NCBI RefSeq assembly: GCF_041734735.1
Contig: NC_134903.1
Span: 1,887,828-1,951,827 of the forward strand
DNA: 64,000 nt
Direction of reading: 5' to 3'
DNA from: Babylonia areolata
Taxonomy: Eukaryota; Mollusca; Gastropoda; Neogastropoda; Buccinidae
The notes under the pieces are model-generated. The model was not told the DNA's origin. It worked only from the letters and a program-made list of their open reading frames with translations, and did no database searches. The position numbers and the translations under genes are program-made. Numbering within the stretch: the first letter of the stretch is position 1; every line of letters starts with the position of its first letter. This document shows positions 54,901 to 64,000 of the stretch, in pieces.

Positions 54901-54960
54901 AGCCTATTTCTCGGTGACTGGGCCCATTTTGTGACCATGAAGCGAAATAAATTAACATAC

Positions 54961-54979
54961 CTCTGAATTTGAACGGCAT
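54961..54979 (-). CDS. Possible upstream coding exon of the oxidoreductase
   Basis: Minus-strand ATGCCGTTCAAATTCAGAG is followed by a donor GTATGT. Spliced to the acceptor at about 50575 it stays in frame and would add 13 residues, MPFKFRDLLKFGK, before the Met used in the main model. Frame agreement and splice signals are the only support. Confidence 0.35.
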
Positions 54980-55154
54980 CGGTTGGCGTCTTAAGTTTTT
55001 TTGCTGCTGTGCGCACAATATCGCAGTGAAAACTGTTTTTATGCGTAGGTTCGGGGTGGGTATTGCTTCACCTCTCTTTTCAACGTCGTGTTCGGTGATT
55101 GTGTTTCTTGAAATAGATCGGATCGGTTGATCCAGAAAGTGTGTCAAATTTGGG

Positions 55155-55460
55155 CCCCGAATGGCTCAGGCAGAGTACCGGACGTGTGACCCTGGGGTTG
55201 CGGGTTCGAATCTCTGTCCAGCCGTTTCGTTTTGGGAGCATTTTCTACACTCGGAGTTATTCAGTTAACCTTGCGTGCGAACACACGCATTTACATCGTT
55301 ACTTGAATCCCATCTTCCATTGGCTGCCCCCAGAAGAGAAGGCCAGATTAGCATGCCACAGGCCGATGACATGGATGACACGTATTCAAACAGCACGCAT
55401 CATTCCAGAAAACGGAATATGGCAACCTTCATAGTGGGATTAAAAACGCTTGGTCATTTT
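55155..55460 (+). mobile_element. SINE-D, tRNA-headed element
   Basis: Head CGAATGGCTCAGGCAGAGTA (A-box-like) and GCGGGTTCGAATCTC (B-box), then an unrelated body (TGCGTGCGAACACACGC, GAAAACGGAATATGGCAACC). Different from SINE-A to C. A C-run follows at 55488-55499. Confidence 0.65.
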
Positions 55461-55749
55461 CGACGCAAACAATCCAAGTAAAAACTCCCCCCCCCCCCCT
55501 CAAATACCTACCCATCCCACATCCATGACCCAGTGCAGCAGGTAATTCAACCAGGAAGTTGACTGCCAAGCAACAAAATGAGATGAGGATCAATTACATC
55601 GCAGTGTACAATGTCCATGTAAAAAAAAAAAAACTAACAAAAATCACCAACATTATATGATGGGGTGATGAAGTAAAATGTACATGTAATGTGGTGATAG
55701 GGGAAAATAAGTACCAAAAGAAATAGATCAATACTGATATTGGACATAC

Positions 55750-56290
55750 ATACGCCAAATGAGTATAACCCCTACTCTGCCAAACACTCCAAATAAGTGT
55801 AACCCCTGCACTGCCAAACACTCCAAATGAGTGTAACCCCTACACTGCCAAACACTCCAAATAAGTGTAACCCCTACACTGCCAAACATTCCAAATGAGT
55901 GTAACCCCTACTCTGCCAAACATTCCAAATGAGTGTAACCCCTACTCTGCCAAACACTCCAAATGAGTGTAACCCTTACTCTGCCAAACATTCCAAATGA
56001 GTGTAACCCCTACACTGCCAAACATTCTAAATGAGTGTAACCCCTACTCTGCCAAACACTCCAAATGAGTGTAACCCCTACTCTGGCAAACACTCCAAAT
56101 GAGTGTAACCCCTACTCTGGCAAACACTCCAAATGAGTGTAACCCCTACTCTGCCAAACACTCCAAATGAGTGTAACCCCTACTCTGCCAAACACTCCAA
56201 ATGAGTGTTACCCCTACTCTGCCAAACACTCCAAATGAGTGTAACCCCTACTCTGGCAAACACTCCAAATGAGTGTAACCCCCTAACTGT
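55750..56290. repeat. 34-bp minisatellite, copy B
   Basis: Same unit as 22668-23018, about 16 copies. The duplication breakpoint lies at its left edge. Confidence 0.92.
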
Positions 56291-56704
56291 TGATACCCAG
56301 TGAAATGACACACCAGTGTCGCAAGAATTTGAAGAACAACAGTTGCTATATCCGTGTTACAATTGTGTGGGGGTTTTTTTGTTTGTTTGTTTTAAGTAGA
56401 TTTGTTAACTTTGCTGGACAAAGTTAGTAAAGTCCAAAGAGGAATAATAACAACAAAAACAACAACAACAACAATAATAATAAGTAGTAGTAGTAGTGGT
56501 GGTGGTAGTAGTGGTGGTACTGGTGGTGGTGGTGGTGGTATTGTTATTATTGTTGTTGTTATCATCATTATCATTATTGTTATCATTAATGTTATCATTA
56601 TCATTACCGTTATTATTACAGAACATTGTGGTCAGACCATAATGTTCCCCATTTCATGGGATATCATGACAAGAAAATAGCAGCAAGCACGAAGAAAATC
56701 ACCA

Positions 56705-57205
56705 CAACACCATCAGTCTTTGTGCAGAATCCTTTCTGTTAGTCACCGATAGTCTTTCTTTAGAGAATCCTTTATGTCAGTCACTGCCAGTCTTTCTGTG
56801 CAGAATCCTTTCTTTTAGTCACCGATAGTCTTTCTTTAGAGAATCCTTTATGTCTGTCACTGCCAATCTTTCTGTGCAGAATCCTTTATGTCAGTCACTG
56901 CCAGTCTTTCTGTGCAGAATCCTTTCTGTTAGTCACCGATAGTCTTTCTTTAGAGAATCCTTTATGTCAGTCACTGCCAGTCTTTCTGTGCAGAATCCTT
57001 TCTGTTAGTCACTGCCAGTCTTTCTGTGCAGAATCCTTTCTTTTAGTCACTGCCAGTCTTTCTGTGCAGAATCCTTTCTGTCTGTCACTGCCAGTCTTTC
57101 TGTGCAGAATCCTTTCTGTTAGTGACTAATAGTCTTTCTGTGCAGAAAGCTTTCCGTTAGTGACCAATAGTCTTTCTGTTCAGAATCCTTTCCGTTAGTG
57201 ACCGT
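56705..57205. repeat. 38-bp minisatellite, copy B
   Basis: About 13 units, against about 34 in copy A. The CCAATAGTC sub-type is almost absent. Confidence 0.9.
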
Positions 57206-57943
57206 TGTAGATTTTGTCTTGCAGCTTGATTGTGTGATGGCTTATTGTTGGCTTTGCATCACAGTCTGAATGTTTGAGCGATGAATCATTGTTGATCTTG
57301 TTTTGCAATCTGAATGTTTGAGCAACTAATCATTGTTGATCTTGACTTGCAGTCTGAATGTTTGAGCGACGAATCATTGTTGATCTTGTTTTGCAATCTG
57401 AATGTTTGAGCGACGAATCATTGTTGACCTTGTCTTGCAATCTGAATGTTTGAGCGATGATTCATTATTGAATTTTGCCTCGTCGCCTGAAGGTTTGAGC
57501 GATAACTATTGTTGATCTTGTCTTGGTGTCTGAAGGTTTGAGCGATAACTATTGTTGATCTTGTCTTGCAGTCTGAAGGTTTGAGCAATAACTATTGTTG
57601 ATTTTGTCATGCGACTGAAGGTTTGAGCGATAACTATTGTTGATTTTGTCATGCAGTCTGAAGGTTTGAGCGATAACTATTGTTGATTTTGTCATGCAGT
57701 CTGATGGTTTGAGCGATAACTATTGTTGATTTTGTCTTGCAGTCTGAAGGTTTGAGCGATAACTATTGTTGATTTTGTCTTGCAGTCTGAAGGTTTGAGC
57801 GATAACTATTGTTGATTTTGTCTTGCAGTCTGAAGGTTTGAGCGATAGCTATTGTTGATTTTGTCATGCAGTCTGAAGGATTGAGCGATAACTATTGTTG
57901 ACTTTGTCTTGCAGTCTGAAGGTTTGAGCGATAACCATTGGGA
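57205..57943. repeat. Acceptor-like minisatellite, copy B
   Basis: Same units as 24729-25283 with more copies. No exon 7 follows, so it is now a stand-alone array. Confidence 0.9.
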
Positions 57944-57944
57944 G

Positions 57945-58755
57945 GGCCAGGGGGGTTAAGGAGTCTTCACCTCCTTCATGTGTCCTCAGGTGGGGAAGGG
58001 GGGAGGACAGGGGGGTTAAGGAGTCTCCACCTCCTTCATGTGTCCTCATGTGGGGAAGGGGGGAGGACAGGGGGGTTAGGGAGTCTCCACCTCCTTCATG
58101 TGTCCTCAGGTGGGGTAGAAGGGGGAGGACAGGGGGGTTAAGGAGTCTCCACCTCTTTCATGTGTCCTCAGGTGGGGTAGAGGGGGGAGGACAGGGGGGT
58201 TAAGGAGTCTCCACCTCTTTCATGTGTCCTCAGGTGGGGTAGAGGGGGGAGGACAGGGGGGTTAAGGAGTCTCCACCTCCTTCATGTGTCCTCAGGTGGG
58301 GAAGGGGGGAGGACAGGGGGGTTAGGGAGTCTCCACCTCCTTCATGTGTCCTCAGGTGGGGAAGGGGGGAGGACAGGGGGGTTAGGGAGTCTCCACCTCC
58401 TTCATGTGTCCTCAGGTGGGGAAGGGGGGAGGACAGGGGGGTTAGGGAGTCTCCACCTCCTTCATGTGTCCTCAGGTGGGGTAGAGGGGGGAGGACAGGG
58501 GGGTTAGGGAGTCTCCACCTCCTTCATGTGTCCTCAGGTGGGGAAGGGGGGAGGACAGGGGGGTTAGGGAGTCTCCACCTCCTTCATGTGTCCTCAGGCG
58601 GGGAAGGGGGGAGGACAGGGGAGTTAGGGAGTCTCAACCTCTTTCATGTGTCCTCAGATGGGGAAGAGGGAGGATAGGAGAGTTAGGGAATCTCCACCTC
58701 TTTCATGTGTCCTCATGTGGGGAAGGGGGGAGGACAGGGGAGTTAGGGAGTCTCC
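57945..58755. repeat. 60-bp G-rich minisatellite, copy B
   Basis: About 13 units, several with the variant GTGGGGTAGAGGGGGG not seen in copy A. Confidence 0.93.
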
Positions 58756-59999
58756 ACTAGCTAACTACACAAGCAAGGAGGGTTTTGACGCCAATGTGCA
58801 CAAAAGCGCGTAGTTTAGAAAATCAGAAGATGACAAACTTGTAAAAAAAAAAACACACACACAAAAATCAAGATTTTTAAAAAAAAGCAAATTTCTTTCC
58901 TGTGGTGCGAATCCAGTATTCAATGTGCTCTTCAGGAAGGTACAGACAGATCAGAAAGTGTGTGCACAGTGCGTGAATGTAATAAGAATGAAACCAAAGC
59001 ATGCTGGACATGAACCGGAGCTTAGGTGAAAAAACGAACTTTTCAAAGAAAAAGAAAAATATAATCCCAACGAACAAGACCCCCACCCCCCAAAAAATGA
59101 TGCATCAGTTCACTCTAACCCCATAACCCCATTCACTCCCCCCGTCCCCCATCTCCCCCTAATAAAAAGGGATCAGGTTAAGGTAGAAAAATGATGCATC
59201 AGTTCACTCTAACCCCATTCACTCCCCCCCTCCCCCCCGACCCCCCTAATAAAAAGGGATCAGGTTAAGGTAGAAAAATGATGCATCAGTTCATTCTAAC
59301 CCCATTCATCACACACCCCCTCACCCCCCACCCCTCGTTTCTCGGACAGAGTCGGTAGCTTCTGGAGTCTGTGGGATCTTGGAGAGAATGTTCTCTCGCT
59401 CATTTCATTTTCTCTCTCTACTCTCAACTGTATGTCAGCATTTTTTTTAAAAAGTGCACTCCAGTGTTTGTTAAGTCTGGCTTTTGTTAGCACGGCGCCT
59501 GAATTCTGTTTTAAAGTATGTTCGAATTGAACTACACTCCCACCCCCCACCTATTTTTTGTGTTGTTTTTTTTTGTTGTTGTTGTTTATTTGTTTGTTAA
59601 CCAAAAGCTTCTGTTAAATCAGAAGTTGTGACGTCCAGTCCTAACGGAGTATTTCAATATTTCTGCCATTTGTTGGCCATTTTATGACGGTGTAGTTCAG
59701 TGTGACTGTTCACCAGCTGAAATTAATTATGGAAAGTTGAAAAGGTTCGTGACTGTATTATCGTCACCTTTCCAGCCAAAACGGGTTTTTTAAATCGTAA
59801 CTAGTGTAAACCAGTATTCATATATTAAAGTGTGTTTTCAGTCTAATGATTGAACACACGTGAAAAACGTGTCAGCTTCTGATTCAGCCAGTGCTAGCCA
59901 GGGTGTTTGTTGTGTGCGTCACATGTCATTCAGTGTCAGACCAGACTTGCTGAAATAAATACACGAAGTGCAAAGGAGGACTTGCTGGGATATCATTGT

Positions 60000-60845
60000 G
60001 TGCTGAAGGAATGCACGTTTGTGTCTATATCTTCCTGTTTGTCTCTCACCGTCTCTCCTAGTCTGTGCACTGAAGGAATGCACATTTGTGTCTATATCTT
60101 CCTGTTTGTCTCTGTCTCTCCTAGTCTGTGCACTGAAGGAATGCACGTTTGTGTCTATATCTTCCTGTTTGTCTCTCACCGTCTCTCCTAATCTGTGCAC
60201 TGAAGGAATGCACGTTTCTGTTTATATCTTCCTGTTTGTCTCTGTCTCTCCTAGTCTGTGCGCTGAAGGAATGCACGTTTGTGTCTATATCTTCCTGTTT
60301 GTCTCTGTCTCTCCTAGTCTGTGCACTGAAGGAATGCACATCTGTGTCTATATCTTGCTGTTTGTCTCTCACTGTCTCTCCTAATCTGTGCACTGAAGGA
60401 ATGCACATCTGTGTCTATATCTTCCTGTTTGTCTCTCACCGTCTCTCCTAATCTGTGCACTGAAGGAATGCACGTTTGTGTCTATATCTTCCTGTTTGTC
60501 TCTGTCTCTCCTAATCTGTGCACTTAAGGAATGCACGTTTGTGTCTATATCTTCCTGTTTGTCTCTCACTGTCTCTCCTAATCTGTGCACTGAAGGAATG
60601 CACGTTTGTGTCTTTATCTTCCTGTTTGTCTCTCACCGTCTCTCCTAATCTGTGCACTGAAGGAATGCACGTTTGTGTCTATATCTTCCTGTTTGTCTCT
60701 CACCGTCTCTCCTAGTCTGTGCGCTGAAGGAATGCACGTTTGTGTCTATATCTTCCTGTTTGTCTCTGTCTCTTCTAGTCTGTACACTGAAGGAATGCAC
60801 GTTTGTGTCTATATCTTCCTGTTTGTCTCTCACCGTCTCTCCTAA
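60000..60845. repeat. 54-66-bp minisatellite, copy B
   Basis: Same units as 28740-29465 in a different order of long and short types. Confidence 0.92.
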
Positions 60846-63514
60846 TCTGCATGCGTGTGTGCATGCGTGTATATGTACATATGTACATGCAGTGTGCAGA
60901 AATGTAATCCTGTTGCCCGATTTGGGGTGTGGAGGATACAGTTACAACAAACTCATTGAACCACACAGTCATGGCAGACACAGAGAGACAGAAGCAGAAA
61001 GTGAGACGCTGAGGGAAGTGAAAGAGATAGTGAGAGAGACAGAGAGAAAGATAAACAGAGAAACTGTCCGACAAAAACAGAAAAGAGAAGAAAAGAAGAC
61101 AGACACACCGACACACACACTTTGAGAGAAGGAAGCAGCAAAAGTGTGGACGATCTAAGGGAAACAACTACTTTATAGTAATTAGTTGTCTAGAGTGAAC
61201 TCCCATTAAAAAGGAATTCTGCATCATTCACACCAAAAACAACAGACATAAGATTATAAGATTAGTGACCAAACAAAACACGGCTCAGACAGAACTATGA
61301 AATTTGATATCTGTTCACAAAATGTTTGTACCCTGTCATTCAAGCAGCCAGACTTATGTTGGAGCTGTGTGCACGCCTGTCTGTGTTTCCAAGACCAACT
61401 GAAAACTGATCAGAATTACCGGGTATTTGACATGCATATTTGATACAACCAACAGGGATTACAACATGCACATTATATCTTCTGCATTCAAACACCAGCA
61501 GGTCAACGTGGGAGACAGAATACACACAAAAAATTCACATCATTGTAAATAAATCACCTGATTTATTTGTAATATTTATTTCTCATTCAATCAAGGCAAT
61601 ATTGGAGTAATACATCCCACAATGAATCATATATATCCCACAATGAATCATATATATCCCACAATAAATCAATCATGTTATCAACAGATCCAATAAATAT
61701 TGGTACATCCATAAGAATGGATCTCCAATTTAAAAAAAAACTGTTCTTATCACTTAAATAAATCTGTATAAAAACAAATCATCTTATCAGTTAGTCATCT
61801 TTAAATATAATCATAAGACAAAATCTATCCCAAAAACAAATCGTGGTAAGTTAAACAATTTCTTCAGTTCCTGATGTACACGTGAATGAATGGCTCCATA
61901 CACACAGGCGTTAATATCACGCCTTAATTTTGTTCTCTACTGTCAAACATAGAAATGAAATAAAAGACATCATACATTTACACCCCCACACATGATAAAA
62001 CCAGTTCATTTTATGTACTGATAACAATAACCAACAAATAAACAATGAATTGCGCATATATGTGTGCATATTTAAGATAAAACATCTCTTGGAAAAATAT
62101 CATTTCCAGCCATATCAAGTTCAATCACAGATAATCAAATGCATGTATATAAGTACAGCACAAATCATTTTTAACACCTTTGTTTTATTCTTGTTGCTGC
62201 CCTGTCTTCCACACTGTTCAAATGGCATCAGACAACTGTCAATGTTGTGTCCCCACAAGGCCACACACCGGAGAAGGCCCTGCGCTGTTGAGCCTGTGTG
62301 ATGTTGGAAAATGTGTCTCTGATACTTTGTATGCCTGTAGGATGCTTGTGTGTTGTGTGATGTGATGGGAAATATGTCACTGATACTTTATATCACTATT
62401 AGATGCTTTATGAGACTGTAAGATGCTTATGTGATATGATGAAAAATGTGTCACTGATGCTTTCTTTTTTTTCCCCTAATGTCTAAAGTCAAATCAAAAT
62501 CGAACCAAATCATGTTAACAGCCCAGCTGAAGTCATCAGCCAACCCCAGCTGTCAAACAAAAGTCAGCATCATACAATGCTTAAAACGATCATCATCACC
62601 TATAATACAGATGATCAAGAACTGTAACTGTACAATGGCAGGCAGTGAAAACCCTCCATCACAGGCAACAGCCCACCTGTCAAACAGACAGCATCCCACT
62701 AACTCAAAAAACAACTGATATACTGGTCATACCATCCACTCTAAATCATCCACCTGTGCCCACAAAATTCACACAGTGTACAAACTGGATGCATGTATAT
62801 AAAAATCAGTTTGGAATGTCTCAACCCAAGCAAGTACAATTTCTAGAAAACAATATGAATGATTACAAAAGTAACATTTAAATCTGATTGATACTTGATA
62901 CTCAGTGGTCATAATTCAAAGAAAGATAGAGGGAAAAAAAATCTTTAAATTGTTGATTCTGACAGCAGCTCGGCATTAATTTTGATAAATGTATTAACCA
63001 GATGAAAATGAAGCTTGGCTGGATTTGTTGACGTTGTCCAGCAGGAAGTTACACATGAGGCTCTTATTTTCAAACTATTATTCTATTCTGATTTTACTGC
63101 TTCTCTGTCTAATGTGTTCATACAGCCTTGCTTAGTTTCCAACCATCCTTCCTTATAAGAATTATACTTGTCTGTCTAGAACTCCTACAGACTTGCTTAG
63201 TTTCAAACCATCTGCCTAAATAAAAATTAAAAAAGATACTTGTCTGTCTACAGCTTTTACAAACTCTGTTTATTTTCTTTTGCCGAATCTTTAGTGCCAT
63301 TTCAATGGCAAATCATTTTCAAAGTATTCATTTTAAAATTTATACTGCATTCCTGCGGAATGTTTACAGAATCTTCCAGATTTTCTATTCTTTAAAGTTG
63401 TGTCTTTTTACACACTGTTTATATATATATATATAGTTCTTCCTTCAGAAATTGTGAAGAAAGTTGCATGCATTCCTCAAACGGTTCCTCTCTCTCCTCC
63501 TGAACAGTGTGAGT

Positions 63515-63643
63515 TCAGAAACTGCCGTCAGGCTGGATGTGCACAACGCAGTTCTCTTTCCTGGCTTTCTCAGCGGCAAACACCAGCAGGTGGCTCCCCA
63601 ATGTGTCGTCCGCCCCCGTCCTGATCAGCTCTTTGTTCCCCGT
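63515..63643 (-). CDS. Terminal exon of a second oxidoreductase copy (partial gene)
   Basis: Base-for-base the same as exon 12 at 32349-32477, with the acceptor and stop intact, while flanking bases differ. Upstream exons would lie beyond 64000. Either a recent tandem duplicate gene or an assembly of two haplotypes in series. Confidence 0.75.
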   Translation of the reverse strand, partial: TGNKELIRTGADDTLGSHLLVFAAEKARKENCVVHIQPDGSF

Positions 63644-63872
63644 CTGTCACAAACAACAAAAGGATGTTTGAACAAAACAAAAAATGAAAAAAAAAGAAAA
63701 AGAAAAAAAAAGGCAATCACTATAAAAGACATATACAAATTTTCAGTCGATACCCTTTTTTCCATGAACAAATGACATAATGTGAAAAATTATGTATGAA
63801 ATACGTTCATTTTTTTTGTATGATTCATATCCTACCACTACCACCACTACTACTACTGCTGCTGCTGCTGCT

Positions 63873-63907
<35 letters not shown>

Positions 63908-64000
63908 GCTTTCAACAGTATGTTTTGTTGGTATTCCTGTCTGACTGACTGTTGCACACCCACAGCATGAGTTCCAAACACTCAACTGAGTGCAGAAAAG

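Larger units (their letters stand above)
55750..64000. repeat. Segmental duplication, copy B (continues past the window)
   Basis: Matches copy A from inside the 34-bp array onward: 34-bp array 55750-56290, trinucleotides 56445-56620, 38-bp array 56705-57205, acceptor-like array 57205-57943, 60-bp array 57945-58755, 85-bp triple 59090-59330, 54-66-bp array 60000-60845, oxidoreductase 3' flank and terminal exon. At 57943 it jumps straight from the acceptor-like array to the 60-bp array, so protease exon 7 is missing. Differences are scattered single bases, array lengths and small indels. Confidence 0.92.

Overview
The window looks like animal nuclear DNA, most probably from a mollusc and perhaps a marine gastropod. 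Genes are split into short GT-AG exons by kilobase-sized introns. Several tRNA-headed SINE families and truncated LINEs are present, and microsatellites and minisatellites fill much of the non-coding space. The gastropod placement is inference from repeat style, not from a marker gene.

Two host genes can be followed exon by exon, with reading phase agreeing at every junction. The plus-strand gene (917-25356, seven exons) encodes a secreted 258-residue chymotrypsin-fold protein. It keeps the catalytic His and Asp but has Arg where the catalytic Ser should be, so it is a serine-protease homologue (pseudo-enzyme). The minus-strand gene (32349-50555, twelve coding exons, 441 residues, with a possible further upstream exon at 54961-54979) encodes a Gfo/Idh/MocA-family NAD(P)-dependent oxidoreductase. 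The two genes are convergent (tail to tail) and nothing suggests a shared function.

Layout: 1-900 upstream repeats and 5' region; 917-25356 protease homologue, with LINE fragments (5105-7858, 8470-8885, 10024-10925, 15135-15700), SINEs and a large inverted repeat (14206-17265) in its introns; 25357-32348 intergenic, rich in minisatellites; 32349-50555 oxidoreductase; 50575-55150 its 5' region, holding a LINE fragment with clear target-site duplications; 55750-64000 a second, shorter copy of 22668-32825. That copy lacks the last protease exon and ends with an identical copy of the oxidoreductase terminal exon, so a second oxidoreductase gene may continue beyond the window.

The most unusual pattern is that minisatellites sit on splice junctions. 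Units next to protease exons 5, 6 and 7 and oxidoreductase exon 3 contain copies of the neighbouring acceptor or donor, and for two exons also a few coding codons, giving arrays of decoy splice sites. A SINE tRNA head has been amplified into a minisatellite of about 1 kb (37100-38085). No virus-like element, CRISPR array or operon-type gene cluster was seen.
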